Translations under genes and position numbers: made by a program
Source: Tillandsia leiboldiana
Taxonomy: Eukaryota; Streptophyta; Magnoliopsida; Poales; Bromeliaceae
Assembly (NCBI GenBank): GCA_029204045.2
Contig: CM055077.1
Coordinates: 4,691,932 to 4,755,931, forward strand
Direction: 5' to 3'
Length of the DNA: 64,000 nt
Part shown: in pieces, positions 11,554 through 23,700 of the stretch
Position numbering within the stretch: the stretch's first letter is position 1
How the letters are laid out: each line of letters begins with the position of its first letter
Notes under the pieces: generated by a model
Told to the model about the DNA's origin: nothing
The model's database searches: none
The model's input: the letters and a program-made list of their open reading frames with translations, nothing else

Positions 11554-14500
11554 TCAAATGCTGCTAACTGCCACCAAGTCCAAACAATGTTTGAACTTGG
11601 CAATTGTAAGAGACTTAGTAAGCATGTCCGCCGGATTGTCCTCGGTACCAATTTTCTTAACAGTCACTGTGCGCTTTCCGATCACATCCCGAACAAAGTG
11701 AAACTTTACATCGATGTGCTTCGTCCTATCATGAAACATTTGATCTTTAGACAAATGAATAGCACTCTGACTATCTGAATAAACAATCGTCGGCTCCCAA
11801 CAAGAAGTCAGCTCTCCATATAAGCCTCTTAACCACATAGCTTCCTTCACACCCTCTGTCATAGCAATATATTCCGCCTCGGTCGTGGACAAGGCGACAA
11901 TGGGTTGTAATGAAGTTTTCCAACTAACTGCACATCCTCCAATAGAGAAAATATACCCTGAAAGTGATCTCCTCCTATCCAAATCACCTGCGAAATCCGA
12001 ATCAACATATCCAACCACACCATCCTTACACCTCCCAAACTCCAAACAAGTGCTAGTGGTACCTCGTAAGTATCTCAGAATCCACTTAACAGCTTGCCAA
12101 TGAGCCTTACCATGATTGGTCATATATCTGCTAACCATGCTCACTGCGTAAGAGATGTCCGGTCGTGTGCAAACCATGGCGTACATGATGCTCCCGACAG
12201 CGCTAGAATATGGAACATGTGACATGTACTCCCTATCATCATCGGACTGTGGTGATAACTCGGCCGAAAATTTGAAATGCGCCGCAAAAGGAGTGCTCAC
12301 CGGTTTTGCGTCTGCCATAACGAAACGCTTTAGAATTTTCTCTATATATTTTTCTTGTCATAAATGCAGAAGTCCTGAATTCTTGTCTCTCTTAATTTCC
12401 ATACCAAGAATTTTCTTAGCAGCACCCAGATCTTTCATCTCAAACTCACCCTTTAATGAAGCCTTCAACTTATTAATCTCAACTATGTCGTCGGAAGCAA
12501 TCAACATATCATCGACATAGAGCAAGAAATATATGAAAGATCCCTGATCAAGCTTCCTAAAATATACGCAACTGTCACGCTTGCTTCTTGAATATCCGTG
12601 ACCTGTCATAAAGGAGTCAAACCGCTTGTACCATTGTCGAGGAGACTGGTTCAAGCCATAAAGCGATTTTCTTAACAGGCAAACATGGTCCTCCTTCCCT
12701 TCAATAATGAATCCCTCTGGCTGCTTCATATAAATTTGCTCCTCAAGTTCTCCATGGAGAAAAGCTGTCTTAACATCAAGCTGCTCAAGATACAAATCAG
12801 CATGGCTACTAATGATAGAAGAACACGAATAGAAGTATGCTTCACAACGGGTGAGAAAATATCATTAAAATCAACACCTTCTACCTGACTGTAGCCCTTA
12901 GCAACTAAACGAGCTTTATACCTTGTATCTTCCACGCCAGGGATTCCTTCCTTTTTCTTGAAGACCCACTTGCAGCCAATAATTTTCTTGCCTGTAGGCG
13001 GTTTTACTAACTCCCATGTGCGATTCTTGTGGAGCGATTCTATTTCTTCATTCATCGCCAACAACCACTCCGCAGAACTGGCACTAGAAATAGCTTGATT
13101 ATATGTGGAAGGTTCTCCTTCTTCTTCTGTATCTTGTGCCACTGAAAGAGCATAGGCAACCATATCTTCATAACCATATCTCTGCGGTGGTTTTATCTGT
13201 CTCCTCGCTCTACTTGTAGCAATGCTCTGCCTCTCAACTTGTGTGGTTTCAGTAACTGAGGTGTCTGGCAACTGAACTTCCTTTGACTGAGAAGAATTCT
13301 GTGACTGAACTATACCATCGGTCTCTACCTCCACCTGCTTGCTAGCACTCGGGGTCTCATCAGAAGAATTTCGGTTAGGATATAGCATAATAGACTCATC
13401 AAACGTGACATCCCTACTAATAATTAATTTAGACGATTCAGGACACCACAATCTATATCCCTTAACCCCCGTCGCATAACCAATAAAGATGCACTTTTTA
13501 GCCCTAGGTTCTAACTTGCCTTCATTTACATGAAAATAAGCAGGACAACCAAATATGCGCAAATTAGAATAATCAGAAGGGCTACCAGACCATACCTCCT
13601 CCGGAGTTTTGCAATCAAGTGCCGAATGTGGAGAACGATTTACCAGATAGCATGCCGTAGAGATCGCCTCTGCCCAGAAACTCTTCGCTAAGCCAGCATT
13701 AGAGAGCATACAACGTGCTCTCTCTAAAAGAGTTCTATTCATCCGTTCGGCCACCCCATTCTGCTGTGGAGTATGCCTAACGGTCTTGTGTCGAACGATC
13801 CCTTCATTCTTGCAGAATTTTTCAAACTCTGATGAACAGAATTCCAAACCATTATCAGTCCTTAATCTTTTGATTTTCTTTTCAGTTTGCTTCTCGATCA
13901 TAACCTTCCACTGCTTAAAATAACTGAACACCTCGTCCTTACTTTTCAGAAAGAATACCCACACCTTACGAGAATAGTCATCAATAAAAGTCAACATATA
14001 TTTAGCACCACCATGAGTAGGAGTACGAGATGGTCCCCAAAGATCAGAATGAATATAATCTAGAGTACCTTTTGTTCGATGAACTGCGGCCTTAAAGCTG
14101 ACTCTCTTTTGTTTGCCAAGAACACAATGCTCGCAGAAATCCAACTTTTCTAAACTCTGATTACCAAGTAAACCTCTCTCGTTCAACTTTATCATACCAT
14201 ACTCGCTCATATGGCCCAGTCGCATATGCCATAATTTGGTGCTATCTGAATCTGACATAGAGGAAGAAATCACCGCTGCTGAACCTGTCACAGTGGAACC
14301 CTGTAGAACATATAACATGTCGGACAACTTGGCCTTCATCACTACAAGATTCCCTTTAGCGACCTTCATTAATCCATCAACCGAAGAATACTTAAAACCT
14401 TTAGCATCAAGTGTACCTAATGAAATCAGATTTTTTCTCATATCCGGAACATGCCGAACCTCAGATATAGTCCTCACTACTCCATCGTACATCCGTACCT

Positions 14501-15519
14501 GAACAGTGCCAATACCAATAACTGTACACTTAGAGTGATTTCCCATCAATACATCTCCACCATCAATAGGCTTGTACGTCGAGAACCAATCTCTATGTGA
14601 ACAAATATGGAAGGAACATGCGGAGTCCATAAGCCACTCATTCTGCCTGCGTGTCTTATCCGTAACTGTGAAGACAATATCGCCGCCATCTGATTCTCCT
14701 GCTGCAACACTTGCTTCTGGTTTAGCATTGGTGTTTTTCTGATCTTGATTCTTATCACCGTTATTCTTCCGCTGCTCTTTATTTTTCAACTTGAAACAAT
14801 CAGCTTTTATGTGACCCTTCTTCTTGCAATAGCCGCAAATCAGATTCCTGTGTTTTGACTTTGATCTCGATGTACCTCTATTACCGGAACCCCTTTCCCG
14901 AGACCTCCCTCTAGCAACTAAACCTTCTCCTGAAACTCCACCTGTCTCATTACTTATCTGCATATCAATCCTTTCTTTTGATAGTAGAGAGGATTTGACA
15001 TCATCGAGACATAGAGTATCCCGACCAAACAAGAAAGTCTCACGAAAATTCTTATAAGAGGGCGGTAAAGAACATAATAATAAAAGGGCTTCATCATCCT
15101 CCTCGATTTTGACATCTATCGAGCGGAGATCCATAATAATAGAATTAAATTCATCTAAATGCGATTTAATAGAGGTACCTTCCGCCATGCGCAACATGAA
15201 GAGACGTTGCTTCAAATATAACTTGTTGGTGAGAGACTTCGTCATGTAGAGAGATTCCAATTTAAGCCAAAGCCCTGCAGCGGTCTTTTCATCCAAGACC
15301 TCTCGCAATACCTCATCGGATAAACATAATTGTATTGCCGTAAAGAGCTTTGTCATCAATCTCCTCCTTCTGCTCCGCCGTTAACAAATCGGACATCTTT
15401 TCTTTTCCCAACAGTGCCTTTTTCAATCCTTGCTGCGTTAGTATAGCACGCATCTTGATTTGCCATAATGCAAAACTGTTGGTCCTGTCAAATTTCTGGA
15501 TCTCGAACTTCGTCGTCAT
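11554..15519 (-). pseudogene. Broken copia gag-pol polyprotein
   Basis: Minus-strand frames carry, in order: a gag region from 15519; a CCHC knuckle CGYCKKKGHIKADC near 14800-14840; a protease core DSACSFH near 14610; a GAG-pre-integrase motif HMRLGHM near 14200; integrase motifs HSDLWGP, TDNGLEF and HTPQQNGVAERMNR (13740-14050); RT motifs LDVKTAFLHGELEEQIY (12740-12790) and YVDDM (about 12515); and RNase H STTEAEYIA (about 11875). This protease-integrase-RT order is copia. Three lesions break it: a frameshift near 15345, a frameshift near 12800 and an in-frame TGA at about 12358. The family resembles Tnt1/Tork-type elements by motif wording, but I have not placed the clade. Confidence 0.9.
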
Positions 15520-15545
15520 AATTCTTAATCCTCAAGGGAATAGAA

Positions 15546-15558
15546 GGCTCTGATACCA
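15546..15558 (-). other. Copia primer-binding site (initiator Met tRNA)
   Basis: On the minus strand TGGTATCAGAGCC follows the 5' LTR after a short spacer. It is complementary to the 3' end of plant initiator tRNA-Met, the usual primer for plant LTR elements. Confidence 0.92.
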
Positions 15559-15561
15559 GTT

Positions 15562-16229
15562 TGTTAGATCGAAACGGCGAAAAATAGATCCAAGAATAAA
15601 AATAATGTAAGAAAAGAAAAGAAAGAGCACACCAAGTTTTACGTGGTTCGGCCACCGGCCTACATCCACGGGCGAAGACGGAGCAAAGACTTTTATTAAA
15701 GCCAAAAAAAGAATACAATGATTATATCTCTCAAGAAAACCGAAACTCCGAATAGATCCGAAATATCAAAATTTGCATCCACCCTAACGATTCCTAAGAA
15801 TCCAATCGTATGGACGCCCTCACCTTAGAGCTTCAATTCCTTAATTAATTGCCGGCTTCATTAGCAACATATGGCTCCTCCAATACGGCCTCTCTTCTCT
15901 TGGGTTGCTTAAATTAATTAGAGCATAGCCTCTAATTAAAATCCCGGCTTCATTAATATGGCCGTATATACCAACACCAACAACACGTATCTTCCTTGAT
16001 TGACCTAAATTAATTAGCGCTTCGGCTAATTAAAAGTTGCGGCTTCATTAAAGTGGCCGGGTATGCTATATATAATATATGCCTCCAAACTAGAATCTAA
16101 TTAGGATTTGTAGTCTAATTAAACTCCTAATTAAATTCAAGTTTTACCCAATAATCTAAATCTTATATTATCCTAATTAGATTAGGATTTAACTTCAATT
16201 TAGATAAATACAAATCTAAACCAAATTAT

Positions 16230-16230
<1 letters not shown>
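15562..16230 (-). repeat. Copia LTR, right (5' LTR in element orientation)
   Basis: A direct repeat of 10752-11419 with about ten differences, including a small insertion near 16063. The right boundary is uncertain by a few bases because it merges with AT repeat. Confidence 0.9.

Positions 16231-16232
<2 letters not shown>

Positions 16233-16326
<94 letters not shown>
16233..16326. repeat. AT microsatellite flanking the copia element, right
   Basis: Nearly 95 bp of uninterrupted AT dinucleotides directly after the right LTR. Confidence 0.9.
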
Positions 16327-16328
<2 letters not shown>

Positions 16329-17599
16329 TAAAAAATCTTTCAATTTTTCTATATATTAATTCAATCATAATTTTTATAGAAAAACTAAAAGATATTTTTA
16401 AAAATACTAAATTTTTTTTTATAGAAATACTAAAAAAACACATATTATTTTAAATCACTATAATTTATTTTATGAGATAAGAAAAAAACTTATAAAAAAA
16501 CTAAAAGTTACACTAATAATTATTAAATAATTAAATATTTTATTCATCAATACTAAAAGTATATTAGAGAGGATGAAAATAATTGAGAAAAAAACGGTTC
16601 AATAAAAATAATTGAGAAAAGTAGCGTCCCTTTCTAAACTCTAAATTTTACTAGTCAATCCTAAAATTAGGAGTATTTTTTTAAAAAAAATTTATAATCA
16701 ACAGAAGCATTTTGTTGTATCAGAAATATATAAAATATTTTTAAATTTTGAAAGACATATTATGTATTATTTTTTGTATTTTTAATACAATCTCCAAGAG
16801 CATATATCTTTTTAATAGTAAATGCTGTTTGTGCAATTTTTTTTGGAGTATAAATTTAAATTACCAGTGACATGACTAATTAAAAAGATTTTAAGGATGT
16901 AAGATGTTAGCATTGCTGTTAATAGTTAAATTACACATTTGATCCTCATAAAGTTGACTACGAATGCTCACGTGTTGTTAATACAAAAATGATATAACAT
17001 AATAAAATTAATAATACAGTAATAATTAAGATATCAAATCACTTTTATATTCTCAGTATATTAATATTTAGGATTAATTTCATATAAATTTTTATAAAAT
17101 ATATCGATATATTCTTATACAATTTAATTTTTTATATTTAGTTTTCTAAAAAATACTAAGTTGTTTATATGTGTCCCTATCACCATTGCCAGTTAGAAAA
17201 ATATAGTTATTATACTTAACCATAAGTGTATTTTTTAACAACTATTTAAAAAAATCATATTTGCAAGAAAAAAAAATTAATATTTTATTTATATTTTGTT
17301 AAAAATTAAATAGTAAATTAACTGTAACAAATCAGAGTAACATATATTTATAACTTAGAATTTTTAAAAAGATAAATATAAAAAATTAAATTTTATAGTA
17401 TATATATATATTTATAGAAATTTTTATAATTTTAATATTTATTAATTAATTAAATTAGGTTAGAGGAGTTGATTGTAATAATTTTAAAAATTCGAATAGA
17501 AAATTATTACAAATTAAAGTGGCTGAGGACAAAAAAAAAAAAAATAGTGTACCCTTTTAAAATCGTCAATAATCAAACGGCCAGGATTACTTGGGGTTT
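16327..17599. other. AT-rich intergenic DNA with a MITE-like start
   Basis: No gene. From about 17072 the sequence begins GGATTAATTTCATATAAAT and resembles the start of the inverted-repeat element at 51059, so a decayed relative may lie between 17072 and about 17440. Its other end is not clear. Confidence 0.35.
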
Positions 17600-17746
17600 A
17601 ATCCAACGGTGGTTATCTGGCGCGCACCATGGGAGTCCCCTGTATAACTCCCCGTCATCCCAGCACGGCTTAAATCCCTAGCTTCTTCCTCTCTGTATCT
17701 CTCTCTCTCTCTCGTGCGCGCCCTACAAAGAAGAAGAGCACACGCC
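17600..17746 (+). promoter_or_regulatory. Promoter and 5' leader region of the poly(A) polymerase gene
   Basis: A TATAAC string lies at 17643-17648, about 100 bp before the ATG, followed by a pyrimidine-rich CT microsatellite (17690-17713) typical of plant core promoters and leaders. The transcription start is not determinable here. Confidence 0.4.
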
Positions 17747-20700
17747 ATGGACGAGGAGACCCCGAACTTCGTGTACGAAACCCTCCCCGCCCTAACCCTA
17801 GCTCCCGACGACACCGACCCCGACCCCGACCCCGGCCTCGGCGATCCCTACCCCGATCCCACGGGCTCCTACGCCGTGTTCCGCACCGAGATCACGGCGG
17901 CGGCAGGTCCCGCCGCCGACGCTACCGCCGCCGATTTCTTCGCCCTCGACGTTTTCGCCACCGCCACCCCGATCCGCTACGAGATCCCTCCGTCTCCGGC
18001 GCCGGTGAGCTCACGGGCTCCGGATCCCCCTCCTCCAGCGCCGGCGGCGGCGGCGGCGGCGGAGAGCGCATGGTTCCGCGCCGGGTGCCGGTTCAAGAGC
18101 CCCATGCTCCAGCTCCACAAAGGTAATGCTAGAGAACGTTGGGTGATTTGGGAAGTGGTAGGGTTTTGTGGTTTCCTCTTATCCTATTGGATTCTCAAGA
18201 ATTATGGAGCCGAGAGAAAGTAATAGGAAAGAGTGTAGTTTATAGTTTGAATTAAGCCTAGATCAAATCAAAAGTAGAATTTGCAAAGTTTATTGTAGTA
18301 ATTATAAAACTACGTTTTTTTTGTAATTTTAAAGGTGTATAGAAACTATGTCTATTTGTATCAGAGAAATTTGTTTACTAAACTCGTTGGCAATGAGATG
18401 TCATGTATAGAATATCTATCAATTTGTGTTGCCATTGTGATAAGTACCCAAATTTTAAAGAATCTGCTACATCTTTGCAGTGCTATCATTCTACTGCTGT
18501 GTCACTCTGTATTGCTTATCCAGGACAATAGGATGATACCGACCTTATTACCGCTGACTACTAGTTTTTTTTCTTAGATGATGTGTGCATGATGCCTCTG
18601 AAGCAAAATTAGAGATAGTGCCTCCTCATAAATGTGGTTCTTTATCCCACAGTTCTAGTCCTCCATTCCGTCATTAACCGCAATCATTACTATGTCAAAA
18701 AATTTGCTTTCTTAAATGTGGTCCTTTAGACCATTCGGATAACGTATGATACTTTAGATTATTAAGCTCATAGACTGTATACTTGAATTTGAAGTTGTAA
18801 AATTACGGGAGTTAACATTCTATATGAATCATTGACCTGTGCACGTCTTATTATAGTGAGTGACTGCTTATTTTATGGCCGAATAGGTACTCAATGTATT
18901 GTGACGTTGGTTGGAGCATGAAATTTTGTTTCTTTACTGCAGAGATCCTTGATTTTTGTGTCTTCGTGTCACCTACTCCTGAAGAACAAGCTTCCCGTGC
19001 TGCTGCTGTAGATTCCGTTTTTGAGGTCATCAAGCATATCTGGCCTCAATGTAAGGTGGGATAAAGTTTTTGCTTGTGTTGGTTTAGTGTATTTTGATAA
19101 TTTGCTATTCATTATTAGCTTTCTTCTTCTGTCACTTTTGCTGTGCAGGTCGAAGTTTTTGGATCATTTAGGACAGGCCTGTATCTTCCGACCAGCGATA
19201 TCGATGCAAGTTCATCTGATCTTAGATTTACCAGTCCATTAAGTTACCTTTACTTAGTTACTGTTTGTTTCTATGTTATGTAGCTATAATACAACTTACT
19301 GTTTGTCTCATGAAATCATGCCCGATAATAGATAATACTGTCAGCTTGCATGGCATTCTGAAATGCTCTAATTCCTTAATTAAAGTGAAACATTTTTGAC
19401 TTTCTCAATCTCTATGAGGTTTTTAGTGTCAGCAGTTATATTAGTACAATCATTTTCATGTACAACAAATTTAAGACTTGTCTTCTGCATATATTAATCA
19501 ATTTTTATAGATATACCAATTCTAGTAGATTGCTACATGTCTGCTTTTATCGGCAGTAGCATCCCATATCATGCATGATTTTTTCAATGCAATTTGATGT
19601 ACTTATTGGTTTTGTCTTTTTGACTTGTACTCATTATTGTTATAGGCTGTGATTATAGAGTCAAAGGTTAAGACTCCACAAGTTGGTCTTTATGCTCTTG
19701 CTAAGGCGTTATCGCAGAGAAGCATTGCTAAGAAGATACAGGTAGTGACTTTTGCCACTATATTTGACATTTAATTCAGATTGGGTCGAATTTTGCTCTT
19801 CTTTCCTTAGGAGCATTATTACAAAGCTTTTCTGTTTGATGTGTGATAATTTATTCTTTCTCTAGGTTATAGCAAAGGCTCGTGTGCCAATAATAAAGTT
19901 TGTGGAAAAACGTAGTGGGATTGCTTTTGATATCAGGTTAATTACTTTTTCCCTTTTCTGAATTAGAAGTTCCAACTAGTTATCAATTTTTTTCAGCTTT
20001 ACTCTAGTCACTTCTGATTGCGTTCACTTTTACTTATGGTATATGTTCGACAAGTTTCTTTGCTGAAGTGTTAGTACTTTTCTTGATCATTGTAAATGGT
20101 GGCATGTCATGTAGTTGTGTACTAATTAAATTTTGTTGTTGACCAAACAAGATTTATTGATTAACAACCATTTACAAAATTCGTAACTTTAAAATGGACT
20201 CATTCTTGCCCTAATAATTAACCCAGAGTAATCCTAACAAACTAATTTAAAGTTTAATTCAAAATTTACTTATTTAAATATTTAAAACTCAAAACTTGTA
20301 AAGTGGCCTAATCTAATGTAAAGCATCATATGAACAGATTCCGTCAATTGAAGTATTTCAACTATAGTCTGAGTAATACCTACAAGTTAAATAGATTCAC
20401 CAGTATAGATGGTTTGTTAACCATGTGGATGCATTTTCTTCTAAATACAAACTTAAGTTCATTCTGAACTCATTTCCATCATAACCTGTGGTTCTTCCTT
20501 GGGTCTTTTATCAAATTTCTAAACTAATTGAATTATGATATGCTGTTTGGAGATAATCCAATCACTATATTGGATTTGATGTATTGGCATTTTGGATGGC
20601 CCACCATGTGCTTCGCTAGTATTTTTCCATTGATGATTGTCAATATGCTTTGGGTGTTTAAAGTCCAATTCATTAATCCACATTATTTATTGCATCCTAT

Positions 20701-23700
20701 TTGTATAAAACAACATTTGAGTTATCATGTTTGTTAGAGCCGAACTGCCATTGACATATAAGTTCATATAATTTATCTTGATAATGATTACAACGATTTG
20801 TAAGTTTTTAGTTAACTTTCTCGTTTAATGCTTTCTTTTTCAACTTCCAGTTTTGATATTGATGGTGGACCAAAGGCTGCAGATTTCATCAAGGTACGTA
20901 CACAATCTAAACCATTGTCAACCTTTTCCGTCTTTACAAGAAAAATGTACCCTGATGGTCGATAACAGTAATTGGAACTTATTGTGGATGTGAATTACTT
21001 TACACTGTCAGGAAAACGTTATATATTCGAAAGATCTATGTTCAAGTCATGATGCTTACAATTAGGGGCATGCCTTGTTAACTGAGTTCATTGTAATTCC
21101 TATTCCAGGATGCTGTGGAGAAGCTACCTCCTTTGCGGCCTTTATGTTTGATTTTGAAGGTTTTTCTTCAGCAAAGAGAACTTAATGAGGTTTTTTTCTC
21201 CCAGTATTTAATGTAATATCTTATTTTTGGGATTTAAGGTGATGCTGCAGCATTTCTGTGCCAGATTATGATGTTGCTTTGTTCTATTTGCAGGTTTATT
21301 CAGGTGGCATTGGTTCATATGCTCTTCTTGCAATGCTAATAGCTCATCTACAGGTAAAGTAGCTGTGCTACTTATGTCTAGTAGGCTGCTGCTTCTTATG
21401 TCTATTAGGCTGCTGCTTCTTTCCAGTGCCATGAGGTTTCTCCCATTTCGGGGTTTTGGATAGTGTCTGTTTTAATTTGAAACTGAATCCTCGTAGTTAG
21501 TTTAGTATAACCAACTATGTTGTAGCTTCTTGGCATCTAAAGTCAAAGGGATGTATTGTAGGATAATGGAATCTATAATTTGGAAATTCATCATGTAGCT
21601 ATAATGGGACTATGTTCTCTGTTTTGACTTGAAAATCATTTTATATATTTATTCCAACCGTCCTTATGGTGACAATTTCTTGGTTTCAGATGCAATGGGA
21701 AGGACAAGATTTTTATAGTCATCACCAACCCATGGAGCACAATTTGGGAATTCTTCTTGTATGAAACTCCTTTTTTGTATAATATATTTAGGTTTTGTTG
21801 TTTGACTAAACCTTCATTTTATGAACTATCAGTGCTCTTCTTCCTATAGAAAAGTCAACTATGGAAGTTAAGGGAAACAGTGGAGCAAGTTATTCTCTCT
21901 ATTTAAAGTGGGGGAGCGATGTTCTTATTCTATTTGCTGGAAAACGTATTCCTTTAAAAATTGGGATATAGATCAGTGAGTGTAAACTTGAAAAGCTTTT
22001 ACGCCAATTAGTCCGCTCCTTAATCTAAGCTTGCAATAATTCTTTAGATCATGCTTTAACTGCTACATAGTGGCCCTCAGATACCGTGGTCTCTTTTACT
22101 TGATTTCTTGTTCCATAGTTTCATGGCTTGTGCGCTTCCTGTTCACATCCTGTGCAGCTGAGAAAATCTCAACAAACTGCTGTATCTATGCATCAGAAAG
22201 CTTGGGCTTTAAAGGCTTTTAAAAAAAATTTGGATTGGCTAACAATATCGCAGTGCAATGTGGATGACTTAATTTTACATGCAATGCAAAGTTTATCCTT
22301 TTAACATTGAAATTGTGATCATCATGTAGCATTTCTTACAGTATGTGGTTGGTAGATCACAACTCAGGATGGCAATGCTTGAAAAATTATAGATTATTAA
22401 TTTTTAAATGACGTATTGAAAGCCTTATAGTTTTTCATTACAATATAACATTTTTGATTACTAGTAGTCGACATTATTTCTCATTTTTACTCCTTGACTC
22501 ATCGTTGCTTGTTAGATCAGTTGTGGAAAAGTCCGAGTGTTCGGGGTCCCTTTTGGTTTATCCTACTTTCTTTGCTTAACAGGTCAACTTCTTTGATTTT
22601 TACGGGCGAAGGTTAAACAATTGGGATGTTGGCATCTCTTGCAACTCAAAAAGAACATTTTTCTTGAAGAGTGATAAAAGGTATGATAATATTGTTTTCT
22701 CCAAGTGCCTGCTTTTAGTAATAAATAGTCTTTTCTTGTTTGTGTGTTGTAGGAATGCTCTGTTAATAGTTCCAGGACAGCTGTTTGCCTTGCTGTTGGT
22801 TGTGTTAGAGGAAGTAGAGAATTCTTGCAATTGTTTATCGTGTTGCTGCTTTGTACTTTGTTACTGTTAAAGAGCTATGCTATTGTCGATCCTTTTATAT
22901 AGTTTTGAATGATTTAGGTCACAGTAAAGCTGCAGACGATGTTGGGCAATAGCATCATTGTTTAAACTGGAAGAATATTTTTGTATGCGGTACTAAAGTT
23001 TTTCGACTCTCTACTAATACATTTGTGTATCTAGCAGTAAGTTGAGCTTCTATTTAGTATTAGGTGGGTCCTAGACCAAACTGCCCTTTAGATACATACC
23101 CAGATTACTTAAAGCAACTTATTTGAAAATAGGTTTCTCCTAAACCTCTTCTCCATGATATTCACATTTTGGCAGCTTAAATCCTGTTCAACGGGTTCTA
23201 TATTCTGCGTCTTTCTATAGTACTGAGAGCATTATAATTATTGAACTATTGTCATGTGCGGACGCACATATGCCAGGCGCGGACCGGCTGAGCGCGCTGA
23301 GCACGTTGGGCAGGCGCCGCATGGGTTAGCTTCTAGTGGCTAAAGATAGAAACTTAGATTAGGTAAGTTGTTAGATTAGGTAAGTTGTTAAGTTGTTTGG
23401 AAATTCCTTAGATTAGGTAAGTTGTTTGGAAATCCCTAGAATCAAGGAGAGCCCTCTCCATTTAGGTAGGTTGTTTTGGAAATTCCTAGAATCAAGGAGA
23501 GCCTTCTCCATTTAGGTTGGGCCAGTGGCCATATATGCTTGTGATCGCGGGACGATGAATTAAGCAAGAATTATATCCCAAATCTCTCTCTCTCTCTCTG
23601 TTAAGCCTGCGGTTGAGGGGAATAACCTCACCGAAGAAGACGGCCGGCGGCTACGAGCTACGTAGCCGCGGTCCAGCCAGTCGAGGGTTCGACGCTCTTG

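Larger units (their letters stand above)
10752..16230 (-). mobile_element. Full-length Ty1/copia retrotransposon, minus strand
   Basis: Two ~668-bp LTRs (10752-11419 and 15562-16230) enclose a copia-order gag-protease-integrase-RT-RNase H region on the minus strand. The primer-binding site and polypurine tract sit in the expected places. I count about ten LTR differences, mostly transitions (roughly 98% identity), so insertion is fairly recent. The target duplication cannot be resolved because both flanks are AT repeats. The last bases of the right LTR differ (…ATTATAACA at left, …ATTATAAAA at right), so that end is eroded or slipped. The polyprotein is broken, so the copy is non-autonomous. 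Confidence 0.93.

Noticed and set aside
15546..15558. Possible tRNA-Met gene from the TGGTATCAGAGC strings
   Set aside because: Only the 3' complement is present, directly beside LTRs, so these are primer-binding sites.
17714..17746. Upstream GTG start extending the first exon of the poly(A) polymerase by 11 codons
   Set aside because: Not an ATG. The ATG at 17747 has a good plant context (GCCATGG).
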